Assembly (NCBI RefSeq): GCF_000764305.2
Contig: NW_025942185.1
Coordinates: 62,001-126,000, forward strand
Reading direction: 5' to 3'
Source: Hyalella azteca
Lineage: Eukaryota > Arthropoda > Malacostraca > Amphipoda > Hyalellidae
DNA: 64,000 nt
Shown here: positions 23,956-37,199 of the stretch, piece by piece
Layout: each line of letters begins with the position of its first letter
How positions within the stretch are numbered: the first letter of the stretch is position 1
Made by a program: the position numbers and the translations under genes
Notes under the pieces: model-generated
What the model was told of the DNA's origin: nothing
The model's input: the letters and a program-made list of their open reading frames with translations, nothing else
The model's database searches: none

Positions 23956-25194
23956 CTAATCTAACTCAATTCGATTCCAAACTACTGCAAACCGCTTTTT
24001 TGTATGGACACTTACGTATTTATTATTGCCGAATTATATTTTTTTACAGTTTTTGAGCAATGGCTTAAGTGCGCGAAAATATTATTTAAATAATTATTAT
24101 TTTAGAATAAATATTATTCTAAGTTTGTACTTAGATAAATATTAAGTACTTAGCTCAGAATATATGAAGACTGCATTTAAATGCAATTAAAATATTTAGG
24201 GCTATTGAATTAGGTTCTATGAGACGATGAGACATGGAGCAGAAACTCCAAAATTCTAGATGAACTTGCAATAGTTTACAATAACAAACAAATGAAAACT
24301 TCAAAAGATTATAACGGCTACTCAATGAATGACGGGAAAAAACTGCATCAAAATCATATTAGGAATTTTTTTACAATTTAGAAGCTTCTAGGCTTTCAAG
24401 GGCAAATTTACATTCCATGTTTTTTTAATAAAATTAATAGATTCATAAAGTGCATTGAAATGCGTTCCATCATTTCCTGAATTTTGTTTCGATTCGGTTT
24501 TCTTGTTTGAATTTTTTATCTTAAGTAAGCCGCATCAAAACTTGTATGTGTTGGGTAAATTGTATTAGAAACCAGTCATTTTTAGACTGACATAAGAATA
24601 TTGCAGTAAATGCAATAGGACCATCAAATATAAGGTTTTAAGATTACTATTTTATTACCTGAATTACAATTAGCAATCCACTTTAAGGAAACTGCTCAAT
24701 AGATCAAAAAATAAATGAAAAGAAATAAATAAAAGAAAATACCATAATTTTTCTGGAATTCATCGACACACTTCAGTAGCTATGAATTTTACTTCTTAAA
24801 CATTGTCATGCTAAAGTTTTCTTTCAGTTTCTGACAAATTTATAAAATATTTTTCATCTTTTTGACGAATCAAAAAAGCTTCGGTTATAAATGGAGACGC
24901 TGTTTTGAGTTAAATTCTCGATATTGTCGTGGACCATCAACTGAATTTTGTATGCAGGAATTTTGCGTGAAGAAAAAAAAGGCGACACGTGAAACTCAGA
25001 TCGGAAATTTTTGCAGCTCGCGACACGAGGAAGCGCTCAACTTTGTTGCTTGCATTCCTGCGGTCTCAGTCACCCGGCCGAGGCAGCAAGGCCGCGTCGA
25101 ACACAATGAGATATCGGCCAGCTGGTAGGCGGCACCAGCTGCGAGGCTTCCGCATGTGCCATCGCTGAGACCATCTTGGCACGATATCATGGCG

Positions 25195-25320
25195 GCCTGC
25201 CACTGCCGNGCTGCCATGATAATCAATCCATTGCTGCTGCCGTGATAATCAATCCATTGCTGCTGCCGTGATAATCAATCCATTGCTGCTGCCACGATAA
25301 TCAACTTGTTGTCAATGCTG
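25195..25320. repeat. 26-bp tandem repeat, about four copies, with an N
   Basis: Units combine CCATTGCTGCTGCCGTGATA with ATCAAT. The single N at 25209 falls at the array edge, suggesting an assembly or read problem there. Confidence 0.85.
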
Positions 25321-25689
25321 TGGCAATCAGCTCGCTACCGCTACCGTGAAAATCAACTCGCTACTACAGCAGGCGCGCGTTCCTAGCCAAATGGAATCGC
25401 AAAGTCCCAGTTGAAAGCCATGTTAGCTGAAAGAATCGTTTTCTAGCGCCATGATTTCAGCAGAAGAATGTTTTTTTTCAATTGTGGGTAATATTACCGC
25501 ATCCATAATATAATGCATTGAGTTTTCGTGCATTCTCGTCTCCAGTAGTTGTGTATGAAGGGCGGATCAAGGTACAGTGCCCGTCTCATTAGTACCTGTC
25601 GTAGTACTACTATGTTTTATTGTTGACGCTCATCATCTGATTTTGTACGAGTCAATCGGTAAGAGGAAACCTGTGGTGAACCTCGATGA

Positions 25690-25960
25690 TAGCGCGGCTA
25701 CGCTCGAAGGTTTGAATCTCTTTGCCGCCATGGCAAACTTCCATCACAGCGTGGCTACCCCTAAGAGGATGAATCACTTCGCCGCCATGGCCAGCTCCCA
25801 TGTCAGCGCGGCTACCTCCCGGGAGGATGAATCACCTCGCTCCCATGACAAACCTTCATGAGAGTGCTGAAACGTTTTTGGGTACGAATCACTTCACCGC
25901 CATTGCAATCCTCCATGACATCGCGTCGCGGCTACTTCTAAGAGGGTGAATCACTTCACC
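25690..25960. repeat. Degenerate about 62-bp tandem repeat
   Basis: Four diverged copies with CGCCGCCATGGC, CAGCG-GGCTAC and GAGG-TGAATCAC blocks. It creates a 94-codon ORF that I do not accept as a gene. Confidence 0.7.
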
Positions 25961-26249
25961 ATCGCCTACTCCGACTTCTTTTCTTAGGGATGACCTTGCA
26001 GGCCTGGCCGCCTGCCACCTGCGCCTGTCGGTCGCAGGTGAACAATTGTTGTAGGTGCGAGGCCTTTGAATACGCCAAGTACGCGATTAATGATAATAAC
26101 TTGAGAACAGACATTACGTTCAATGATACCCTAACACCCCCGTTCAACACATCCCGACTGCAACAATCACTGCACTTAAGGAAATTATCTTTCGGCGTAT
26201 ATTTTTAGCGCATTTTCTCATTTATGCAAAAAATGCACTATTGTGCTCG

Positions 26250-26346
26250 CTGTAGAATCTTTCGTAGTTACGAAGGATTTTGAAAACGCGACTTCTTATT
26301 ACTTTCATATTAAAATCGGTTTCTGAAACAAAACGGATAAAATTAC
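26250..26346 (-). repeat. Left direct repeat of the Pao element (3' LTR remnant)
   Basis: About 97 bp matching 30476-30571 almost exactly; the only difference seen is one A in a run. It starts TGTAGAATC on the plus strand, so in element orientation it ends ...ACA as LTRs do. It is probably the last part of a 3' LTR whose beginning was removed by the deletion that took the integrase. Confidence 0.8.
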
Positions 26347-29300
26347 CTCCAAGGGAACCGGAAGCGCCTCTCTGAGAAATGTAGGACCACTGTTCCAAAG
26401 CTCACTGGTGGACAATTCACTTGCCGTACAACCTCGGCTAATAATATCGGCGGGGTTGTTTGTTGACGACACGTGGTTCCAATCTGTCGGAGATGTATGG
26501 CACCTAATGAAAGAAATACGGTTGCTCACAAAACGATGGAACCGCTTGGTCTCGTTCTTGATGTAGCCGAGAACTGTCATCGAGTCTGACCAAAAATAAC
26601 ACCTTTCGAATGAAATTTGAGACTCCCTTTTCAGTACGCAAGCCATTTCTACGCCCAACTTGGCACTGCTGAGTTCGATCCTAGGTATGGTTCTTAGGGT
26701 ATTCCTATTCAAGGGCGTTAAGCGTGACTTAGCAAACAAAGGTGGACTTACTTCCACTTCACGTGATGAAACGAATCTTGCGTAGGCAACGGCTCCATAG
26801 GCCATTTCACTTCCGTCACAAAATACATGAAGTTCGACTGATTCTGCCTCGCCTGTGGTGATCCTTGGGGTTCTAATACATCTCGGGATCTTGATCAAGT
26901 TCAATTCTTTGATGCCGTCTAACCACTTCACCCAAGCATTGTGCAAGATGGGAGGCAGCACGTCGTCCCAGGCCAACTTGAGGCGGCAACACTCCTGGAA
27001 TATTTTCCTGCCTCTGACTATAGTGGGTGACGCAACGCCCAAGGGGTCGTATATTGATGCAACAATGCTCAAGACATCTCGACGAGTCGCCCCTCGGCCA
27101 AGCCGGTCGAAATTGTACATTAAAACGTCTCCCTGGGTGTTCCAGGCGAGACCCAAAGTCTTGCTATTTGGTGCATGTCCGGTTATTTCATGAACAGGTC
27201 CGACAACGCTCGACTCTCCGACGCCAAGAACCAAATGCACGAGCTCCTTAGAATTGGCACAAAATCCGGTCAACTTGAAGCCTCCCTGCGAAAGGACCCT
27301 CCCGATGTTCCTATACAAGGTTGCCGCTTCTTGCACCCCTTCGACTGATTTAAGAACATCGTCCACGTAAAAGTTGTTGAAAATCGCACTTTTCGTTCGC
27401 GGGTCAGTTGAAAAGTCGACGGCGGCTTGTCTCAGGGCAAAATTGGCAACACTCGGCGAACTACGAGCACCAAATACATGGACTTTAAGCCGATACTCTG
27501 AAACCGAACCGGTCGAATCATCGATCCATAGAAATCTTAAAAAGTTTGCCTGCTTCGAAGGCACTTGGACCTGATAAAACATTTGTTCAATGTCTGCAGT
27601 AAATGCACAATAACTTTCCCTGAAGCGTAGAAGGACGCCAGTCAAATTATTTGTCAAATCTGGACCTTGAATCAACTTTTCATTCAAAGACACTCCATTG
27701 AATTTCAAAGAACAGTCAAAAACCACTCTAATTTTTTTCTTCGTTTTATGGTACACAGCATGGTGGGTCAAGTACCATACCTTACCGTCAAGAACCACGA
27801 TATCATCTTCGGGTACTTTCTCAATATAACCCTTTTCCAACAATCCATTCATGAAGGTTGTGTAGTCGTTCGCAAATCGTTCGTCCTTCCGGAATTTCCT
27901 TAGCAAAGACGCAAACCTTGCCTCGACCTGTCTTCTATTCAGCGGGAACGAAACGTTGTCGTCGTAGAACGGCAACGCGATCTCATAATTTCCATTCGAA
28001 GTCCGTCGTAAACTGGTTTTAACCTTATTGAGCCATCTTTCGTCTTCGACCGACGTTGTGGGCTGGTCGTCCGGCTCGAAGTAATCGTGCGAAAAGAAGC
28101 GTTCGATGTCCGCTTCTAGGTTTTGAATATTCAACCACGACCGCTTGCAACGCGCTCCCTGCTGACGTCCTGCAATTGGACCGTTGAACGCCCAACCGAG
28201 CCAGTGAAGCGATGCAAACGGTTGCTCCCACTCGCCACTAACCGTTGAGTAGGTCTTAATGAGACCAGGCGAGTTCATGCCTATCAGGACGCCAACATCG
28301 ACGGTCACAAAATCGAATGGCACATCTTCCAAATAAGGCAAATTTTCGACGTCTTTGTAGGTGGGAATATCGTCTCTTGAAAAAGGCCAGCTTTCTGAAG
28401 GCTTCGTAAACAGAATGGGAATCGACGTTAATTTACTGTCATCTAGCGGAGAGATCTCCAAATGGGTCAAAATAGCAGTCGTCAATTCCTTCTTCACGTT
28501 TTCCATGGTGCTCAAAAAAACCTTTGTGGGGCGAGTACCGGCACCCAACTGTTCAATTAGATCGTCCCTAATCCAGCTATCCGATGAATGGCTGTCGAGA
28601 GCGACGTTCACCGTGATAAATTGACCATTTCGAATCCTAATTTTAGCGGCAATTATTGGACACATAACGCGGCCTTTAATCCCACCGGCCCCACCGACGA
28701 AACTTGCCCTGGCTGAAGTAGAGGAGCGATCGCTTTCCCCGGATACGTCTAACTCCGACGGAATATCAGACTTAGCTTCGGACCCACTCCCCGGTTCAGC
28801 GGAGAGGGGAACCCTCTCGACCATTCGAAGCGTCGGGTCATGCATGATAGTTGGATGCCTCCCGCGACATAACGCACAAGATCTTCTGTTCTTGCAAAAT
28901 TTCGACGTATGACCTCGTCGAAGACATCCGAAACAAAGATTGTGCTTCTTGACGAACTCCGATTTTTCCTTAAAGGATCTGGACTTGAAACTTGAACACT
29001 GTTCCAAGGAATGATTTGCACCTTCACAGTAATCACAGTGCACCGAAATCTTCGCGTCATGGAGCATCGTGGCGTTGACCTTGGTTTTATTACCCTTGTC
29101 CTTCGTTGTGGTTCGGGGATCGGTAATCTGTCCGAACAGGGGTTGTTTCAAAAGGGCAACCTCTTCACGAATGAAGTTAACGAGATCGCCGAAGTGCACA
29201 TTTTGGGCGTTCTTCTGCTTCTGATAAGCCTTACGACGCCACTGCTCCCTGGTCTTGTAAGGTAACTTCTGAATAATGTTCATTATTTCTACAGGGCTGT

Positions 29301-30429
29301 TCAGAGGGTTGCTCGGGGAAGCAGATTCGAGATAACTCTGGCATCGAAGCAAGTAAATGGAGAGATCTTGTAATGCTCCGACATCCTCGCCCTTTATCTG
29401 AGGCCACTTATTCAAGCGTTCCAAGTATTCGTGCGCAATTTTAAACTCATTCCCGAATTCTTCTTTAAGCAGAGTTCTGGCCTGCCGGTAAGCAATGTCG
29501 GGATCGTCATTGATGCAACTTTTCACCAACTTCTGTGCTTCGCCCGCTGTAAATTGCTCTAGGTATGATAGTCTGTCCGCAGGATCGGAGCATCTCGTTT
29601 CTATCATTTTATCGAACTTACGCAGAAACACATTGAATTCTGTTGCGTCAGATCCATCGAAGGATTGCAGTTCACGCTTGGGCAAGAAGCTTTGTTGCTG
29701 ATTAATAATCAAATTGCTCGAGATCTCGTTCTGTCTCGTAAGAACGTGAAGAAGGGAGTCACTTTGCGCATTGGGAAGAACGACCTCCGAATCTCGCGCT
29801 GCAACGCCATGGGTGGCTCCACCAACGTCGTATATCGAATGAACTGATGAGCGTCGATCGTACGAGGAGCTGCTCCTTTCGATTTTATCGAGTTCAGCTT
29901 CTAAAACCTGGTTTTCGATTTCAGCGCGTTCAACCTCAACTCTCCTCTTGAAATCCTGCAATCTTGCCTGTTCGCGTTTTAGGGCCAGTTCCTCACACTC
30001 CAGAGCTTTCGCTTTTTCGAGAAGTTGCTTATCGGCGATAGTCTTTGCCTTCTTTTCTGCCAGGCGGATTCGTGCTGATGACGTACTCGACGCAGACGTA
30101 TGATGAGAACGGACCGAGCGTGAAGACCTTGCTTCGGTTCGACTTGCGCAATCCACCTCCCTATGAGAAGCAAAAAGCCCTTCGATGCGATCACGGAATG
30201 AATCGATCCGTTTTTTGTGAGGATGGACCCATTCACCAAGCTCCTGGCTGTCACAAGATTCCAGTAGATTGTCGACTTTAACGAGATATTCAGTATAAAG
30301 CTTCCTAATCAGTTCGAGGTCAAGAGTTTGGTTGGACAGCAACTCCTCTACTTCGTTCCTTTTCTTCGTCACCGCACTAAGCTTAGCTGACGGAAGTTTG
30401 ACGTCACCGCGAGGTGGGGTACGATGCAT
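26305..30429 (-). mobile_element. Pao/BEL retroelement polyprotein, integrase missing
   Basis: A single open frame of 1374 codons. In order: coiled-coil N-terminus; DUF1759-type gag around 240-400 (LPKRELQSFDGSDATEFNVF); zinc knuckles around 460-530 (CDYC, then CFGCLRRGHTSKFC); a DUF1758 aspartic-protease-like part with LDSHSS; reverse transcriptase with YVDD near 1020; and a Pao RNase H-like part with CDGS near 1204 and NPADIISRG near 1325. The frame then runs into the flanking repeat for its last 13 residues. The integrase that normally follows is absent. No stop or frameshift breaks the ORF, suggesting a recent copy. Such proteins copy an RNA template into DNA; without integrase this one depends on others for insertion. 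Confidence 0.93.
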
Positions 30430-30475
30430 GGCTAGTTCAGTTGACTTTGTTATCCAGTCGTTTACTTATTTGAAA

Positions 30476-30571
30476 CTGTAGAATCTTTCGTAGTTACGAA
30501 GGATTTTGAAAACGCGACTTCTTATTACTTTCATATTAAAATCGGTTTCTGAAACAAAACGGATAAAATTA
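30476..30571 (-). repeat. Right direct repeat of the Pao element (end of 5' LTR)
   Basis: Matches 26250-26346. The full 5' LTR may reach 30835, because CTCGC at 30836-30840 equals CTCGC at 26246-26250, a possible 5-bp target duplication. The far end would then read TAT instead of the usual TGT, so the outer limit is tentative. The ORF starts 47 nt inside. Confidence 0.7.
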
Positions 30572-30844
30572 GAATAAACTAGTATTGCACATATGATAAT
30601 TAAGCTGAGTAAAACATTTTATTTCGATCATAAGCACATCAAGACGTAAAATCACGTAAATACAAGAACACAAGTCGTCAGTAAAACACGTACCAAATAT
30701 TTCCCTCGACCAGGTAAATCGAGAGCCAGCATCGAACTGAATCCTATCCGTAAATTAAAATCGACTACGGTTCTGCTGCGTACGATACACACGCACCAGG
30801 CGGACAATATTTTTAAAGGAACCTTATATTTAATACTCGCCATG

Positions 30845-30895
30845 TCCGTCCGTCCGTCTGTCTGTCTGTCCGTCGGTCCGTCCGTCTGTCCGTGA
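30845..30895. repeat. GTCC/GTCT microsatellite
   Basis: Runs of GTCC and GTCT directly to the right of the Pao element's putative end. Confidence 0.85.
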
Positions 30896-31284
30896 CCTCA
30901 AGTTTTCGTCGACGAGAAAATGCGCTCTCTGTCACTCACTGCAGTGAGTACTGAGTTATATTTTTAACCTTCGCAACTTATTTTTCATGCATGAATTAAA
31001 ATAGAATTTAAACGATAAATTTCACGCTTTGGCTATTGCCCTAAATAGTGTGATGTTTCTCCTTGTCTCATATTTTTTACGAAGCCACCGTGACAACCCA
31101 AAACAATGGTGTGAAAAAGTTTGACGTTCTTCGTGACAGGAATATCGTTGCCTCGATGTGGCTTCGTTTGCTGGTTAATTTTTCAGTGCGTGACACATTA
31201 TGGCGGTAGTTTGGCAATGCCCTCAATAGCGTGGCAGGAGTCGATGACTAATACAGTAAACCGCACACAAGACGCATTCCCAAC

Positions 31285-31800
31285 TGTTGCTACTCCTTTT
31301 CTAACTGCTACTCCTCTGCTGCTACTGCTACTTCAACTGCAACTCGTTTGTTGCTCCTGCTACTCTACTACTAACTCCTATTTTTCTACTGCTAACTGCT
31401 ACTTCTTTACTGCTAGTTCTACTTTCGCCTCTACTACTACTGCTATTGCTACTACCGCTGCTGCCGCTGCTGCTGCCTCTGCTGCTTCACTTGTTGCTAT
31501 TGCTGCTGGTACTGCCACTGGTACTCTCGCTGCTGCTACTTGTACTATCACTGATACTCCCACTGCTGCTGAACCAGATGCTACAGTTGTTGATCGGTCC
31601 ACAGACTATCCTGCTACTGCTGCAGCACATCCTACGCCTGCCGTACTCCTGCTATTTATTCTTTCAACCTTGTAACTGCAACTACTTCACATGCCACTAC
31701 TATACTGCAACTTTTGCCGACCCTGTTCAATGGTGTGCTCATGCAACTGCTGCTGCCATACATGCTGCTACAGCTGCTGCGGCTGGCACAACTGCTATAA
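31285..31800. repeat. CTG/CTA-type trinucleotide-like repeat region
   Basis: Impure repeats of CTGCTACTGCT and similar over about 500 bp. Open frames of up to 184 codons made of Ala, Thr, Leu and Ser result. No homology-like segment is seen, so no gene is called. Confidence 0.8.
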
Positions 31801-32039
31801 GAACAAACAAGACGGGGAGCGATTTTTTGCGCGACCAAATATAGAGTTTTTGATCTGAACATAGCCACCTAAGCAATTTAACAGAAAATGAAATGACACA
31901 CAGAACGCGCTGCATGCTTCGTCCTTTTCTTGTGGTTTTCCATGTTGCCCGGTCCTTCTGCTTTTCCTGCAAACTTGTTACGTGGTTCTTTTGCTCCCTC
32001 ACAGAGGTGTGCGAGAGGAAGAGGTGTTAATTGGTTCTG

Positions 32040-32285
32040 TTGTCATCTACTCCTTTCAAGAGATGTTATGTATAGCTATATACTCCTTCAAATAGGCGTT
32101 GCATGTTATCTACTCTCTCGAATATATGTTGCGTGTTGTCAGCTACTCTCTCCAAGATATGTTGCGTGTTGTTATTGCTACTCTCTCGAAGATATGTTGC
32201 ATGTTGTTTGCTACTCCCTCGAAGATATATGTTGCGTGTTGATAGCTACTCCATCGAAGATATGTTGCGTTTTTCCAGCTACTCT
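32040..32285. repeat. About 33-bp minisatellite, seven or so copies
   Basis: Repeated CTACTCTCTCGAAGATATGT and TGCGTGTTG with small length changes. Confidence 0.82.
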
Positions 32286-33049
32286 CTTCTGAAAAATTAT
32301 TAGATTGCAGTTCCACCACGACCGCGAAATCCACCACGACCTTCTGGTGTCTTTCTCGAGATATATTTCAGATACTCTGAGCTATGATAGAGGAATCTGA
32401 AACTGCCGCGGGACATGCAATCAGGCCTGCTAGAAATATTTTCTCATAAATATAAGCAACTATTGAACTGGGAGTTCAATTTCACTCAGTTTTTAGAAGC
32501 GACAGCTAGTAACACCTGCGCTGAGTAATAAATTGGCGAGAGCACATTGCATTTTTCCTTCAGACTCGAAGAAAAGAATACTATTCATTAAGCGACGCAA
32601 TGGGCAGCGTTTTGTGCAAATTTGTATCCGCAAAGATTTCTCATTTAACGTTCACACTGGGGTTGCTTTGGGTTGCGAAGATCAAGATCCTAGACTTAGA
32701 GGAAAGCAAAGTTTTGTCGGCAGTATATGCGATAATTCCTTATTGCGTGCTTAGCGTCAATCCAACCCAATCAGGAACGCAATGCTACTTGCAGGTGGCT
32801 GATGAATGAACGACAATTTGCCGGCCGGCGATATGACGGCCGTAATTTCAGTAGTGCGTGGATGACATCAACAAGATCGCTCTACCATGCACGGCGCGTG
32901 GTGCATCCATCATCTTTTACCTGCTGGGCTCACGAGCTCATTTGTCAACAATGCGACTTGGGTTTGGAGTTTGCCACGATGAAGACGACGATACTCACAA
33001 ACTTGGGTTCAAACAGTCTGAGAGGTATCTATGGTATGCGATGAGATGA

Positions 33050-33215
33050 GTTATCTGAAGTACGCTGATGAATGTTGAATATTATTATGGAGTGGAGGAG
33101 TTATCCGCTAATGAGTCATCAGGTGAATGTGAGGAGTAATCCGTCATATGCTGATGAGTAAGCAGATGAATGTGAGTGAGAAGTTATCTGACATACGCTG
33201 ATGAGTAAGCATGCG
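33050..33215. repeat. Short degenerate tandem repeat
   Basis: Blocks GCTGATGAGTAAGCA, GATGAATGTGAG and AGTTATCTGA recur three to four times. Confidence 0.65.
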
Positions 33216-33989
33216 GCGCAAAATTATTTAAATACTCCTTGAAAATGAGTTAGGTATACATTTATACTCAACCTGCCAAAACGGTTTTCTCGTTTTTTTT
33301 TAATGTTATCAAATGCATATAATAATTATCGCACAAAACGTTTAGCGGTCATAATGATAACCAATAACTTTCATTGAGTTATCTTTAAGTGGAAATATTA
33401 GCCGAACTAATCTTTTCTCTTTCCAATTAATATTTTCTAAAACAAGAAGATTCCTCACCGAGCTGATTTATATCGTGGAAACGCACGTCAAAACAAGGTA
33501 AAAAGTAGTAAAAAAATTCGGTCTTATAAATTTATTATCGTCCTAGGTCGAGACATATAGCAAAATTATTTATTAGCATCTCATTATAGCGAGGAATTTT
33601 CTATTAGATTTTTAGCTCCTGACTAGATGGACGAAGGCGTGAGGCCGCCGCTTGAGTCGTAGACCGTAGATGCCAACGAGTAAAATTAGACCTGACGTCG
33701 ACCTGCACAACGCATGACTCATGCAAAGCATTTGAATTTCACATCTCCACACGTGCATGTCGTTTTCTCATAATGAATAAATGAATAACTTGGTTATTTA
33801 TAACTGATGAGTAAAAACTCAAAACGGCCTCTGACCACATCCTAAAGGTGGTCAGCAGTTGTTGGAAAACTGCAAAACACCATCCCTACTCCTCGTACTC
33901 CTCGTAAAAATATTTTTGCCAGCATTCATGCAATAATATTTTGACAGGAAGAAGAAAATTTTAATCACCACTCGTTAGTGAAGCTCAAA

Positions 33990-34675
33990 AAGCTCAACAG
34001 TCTGCTACCACGAACAGTAGCTACGTGAGTCTGTTGATAAGGTTAGTCCAACAGTCAGCAGCCACTTACAGTAGCTACGTGTGTCTGTTGATGAGGTTAG
34101 TCCAACAGTCAGCAGCCACTTACAGTAGCTACGTGAGTCTGTTGAAGAGGTTAGCCCAACAGTCAGCAGCCACTTACAGTAGCTACGTGTGCACTGTTGA
34201 AGAGGTTAGCCAACAGTCAGCAGCCACTTACATTAGCTACGTGTGTCTGTTGATGAGGTTAGTCCAACAGTCAGCAGCCACTTACAGTAGCTACGTGTGT
34301 ACTGTTGAGGTTAGCCCAACAGTCGGCAGCCACTTACAGTAGCTACGTGAGTCAATTGATGAGGTTAGCCCAACAGTCAGCAGCCACTTACAGTAGCTAC
34401 GTGAGTCTGTTGATGAGGTTAGTCCAACAGTCAGCAGCCACTTACAGTAGCTACGTGTGTCTTTTGATGAGGTTAGTCCAAGAGTCAGCTGCCACTTAAA
34501 GTAGCTACGTGAATTTCTGTTGAAGAGGTTAGTTCAACCGTCAGCTGCCACTTACAGTAGCTACGTGTGTCTGTTGATGAGGTTAGCCCAACCGTCAGCT
34601 GCCACTTATAGTAGCTACGTGAGTCTGTTGAAGAGGTTAGTTCAACATTCATCTGCCACTACCATTAGAGAAGTT
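33990..34675. repeat. 54-bp minisatellite, about 12 copies
   Basis: Each unit has GATGAGGTTAGTCCAACAGT, CAGCAGCCACTTACAGTAGC and TACGTG; successive TACGTG sites are 54 nt apart at 34021, 34075 and 34129. At 18 codons per unit it yields a repeated QQSAATYSSYV frame that shifts between copies, so it is not called coding. Confidence 0.92.
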
Positions 34676-35759
34676 AGCGTAGCAGCAAGCCGTCACTAAA
34701 ATTAAGATAAACATGTGTATGTTGAAAGCTCATATCATGGCTTCATGTTTGCGATACATACGACTCAACGAAATATCGTACTGTAGAATTCGTGTTTTCA
34801 TGATACTTGAACTAAGAAAAGAGAAAAAATATCAAAAGGTGCTCATTACCGTCACTGATGGCCTGGTGGAATCACGTTTCTACGATGCGTTATAGTACAG
34901 TAAGTGCCATTTTGATATGAAGAAAAAACAAATACATTGATGTCAAAAATAAGTTATTCACATGCAATGCCATACGTAACTCTATTTTTCTACATAATAT
35001 CCATTAATATTGCGAGACTTATCGTATCTTGGGACCAGCTCTTGAATGCCGCCATTAAATAAGCTTGCCGCTTGATTAAACAACGTGACTAGACAATTTC
35101 GTAAAGAACACTTCTTGACAGCATGAAACTTATATGTTGCATGCCGGAGGCCAGCTTTGCCCAGTTTCATAATTGTTCTATTTTCCGTGAGTAAGCACAC
35201 TAGAGGTCATAGCAGTCTATGAAGCCAATTGCTTAAATATAAAGCACTGTTAGCCGTATATGCTACTAATTGTCCACAGCCATCGCTTACGCATGCGCAA
35301 GTTCAGCAGGGTCATGCTGCATGTGATCAAATCTACTCCGGCCCAACCTCTTCTGGCCTAACTTACACACGTTGCAACATTACTCTAACCAATACAAACC
35401 TATGTGTACCTAACGTAATTGCATTGGCTGCATGAAGTTAGAGATAAGAGGCAAATGAGCAGTTAGAGCCAGTCATTGGCTGCAAGAAAGTTGTGAGCCG
35501 GGGTAGCATGAAGAGGTTAGACCAGAAGAGGTTAAGCCGGAGCAGGTGAGGCCAGACGCTAGCTGAACTGCCTGCTTATGGTCGAGCATGTTCAACTGTT
35601 GGCTGATGATCTACGGTGCTATTATCTGTAAACAATTCGTCATTCGTCTGGATAACGATGTTTCAGCATAGTCTGCGGTCTTTAGCTCCGTGGCTGGGTT
35701 AAGTTATTTGCACACTGAAGCTGGTCGTTAGCTCCAAGACTTATTTAGAAGCTAAATGG

Positions 35760-36140
35760 TGGCCCACGGCAAAAACAAGACTTCTCAGCAAGTACGGAAT
35801 CGTGAATCGTTTAATTCTCTTTCACTTTACAGTCCACTTTTTGAATGAGATCATCAATAATAACTGAAGATCTCCCACTTCGTTTCTCATCACGCACTTT
35901 TGTGCGGACAGCTTTAAAGGCCTTACCCCATTTACACACCATTCTATCACTTACAATATTTTTCTCATACACTTCACTGATTTGGCTATTAATGTCAACA
36001 GAGTTGACGCCTTTCACACAGAGAAATCGTATTGCGGCACGCACTTCGAATTTCGAGGGATTCTCATGTATAAATATTTTAAAATCACGTAAAGAAATGT
36101 AGACTACATCGGATGGTTCCGTAATGGCGTCTGTGTCCAA
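35760..36140 (-). pseudogene. Mariner/SETMAR-like helix-turn-helix fragment, broken
   Basis: The minus strand encodes FEVRAAIRFLCVKGVNSVDI, VYEKNIVSDRMVCKWGKAFK and DEKRSGRSSVIIDDL, the paired helix-turn-helix region of mariner transposases (HTH_48 type). The frame stops at 35811; one base over, it continues as KRFTIPYLL, the normal next motif, so this is a frameshift. No catalytic DDE/D part is seen nearby. Confidence 0.7.
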
Positions 36141-37199
36141 CAGATGTAGTTACATGGAGCACATTCGCTAAACGTCGGCCACAGCGCTGCGTAATTTTAA
36201 TATGGTATATTTACTATATAAACATCCCTCCTATTTCGACCCAAATGGACGAAATTTAAGAACCAGCGTAGAGTTCAGCATACGAAAACAATTATCGCCC
36301 TTTTATCAAACGAAGAAATTGGATTTAGAGAAGTTGCTCCCGAAATTTTTGAATTTAAAATGGCTGATGCTCAATAATATGTCACTTTGTTACGATTTAC
36401 TGGAGCAATTTGTTTTAACATCATCTCTGTTTCTGATGCAAAAGTAAGCTAGTATTTAACGGAAGAATATTCAAGATTTTGATCTTAAAAACACTCAACC
36501 GCACAGTTGTATGGGAGAATTCGGAATAAGGCGTTTCTAATTACATTCAGCAAAGCCACTGTTCAGCTGAGCAAATGAGTGAGTAAAATGACAACATCAT
36601 CTCGTTCCTGGGCTCAGTGTTTTGAAATTTATGTGTTGCGGGTTCTACGGAACGCGACATTTTTGACCTTAAGTTATGAGTTTTAGAAACAGCCTTTTGA
36701 CCTCATGATGCTCGTGCACAATAGTGGAGAAAATTTTGGATTTCGTTTTACGAAGAATGAAAAATAAAACTTGAGATGACAGGTGCAAGTAAGCAACATC
36801 AATTGACGATAAGGCTGCTGGTGCAAAGGCCTTGGGCTGGGATCTCGGAGTGAGATGACGTGTTTTTTCACTGCAATTTTTTCGCACTTCACTGCATTGT
36901 AAATCAACTATGCCGAGTTTCACTTCCACCATACACAAATTATTATTTATAACTGAGAAAATTCTGGTTAAACGCGTATTTTCCATCAATAAGATGAGGA
37001 ATCTCTTTCTGGCAGCACTTCATGAATGTTTTTTTTGTGTGAACGAAACAGAGAGACCACGGAGGGCGTGGACGTCGAAGAGTGTGGAAGGAAGGGCAGT
37101 GGTCGAGTGGCAGAGAAGGGAGGGAGGCTGGAGTGGCAGACTGTGGGCGTCGTGGCAGGGTCTGAGCTATTCTCAGACGATGCACACGAAGGTATTTTG

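Noticed and set aside
26855..30281. Plus-strand ORFs of 60-112 codons opposite the Pao polyprotein
   Set aside because: Shadows of the intact minus-strand ORF.
31121..31844. 184-codon Ala/Thr/Leu-rich ORF
   Set aside because: Low-complexity CTG/CTA repeat; no splice or domain support.
34025..34499. Repeated QQSAATYSSYV protein
   Set aside because: The 54-bp array is a multiple of three, but length changes shift the frame between copies and there is no supported exon context.
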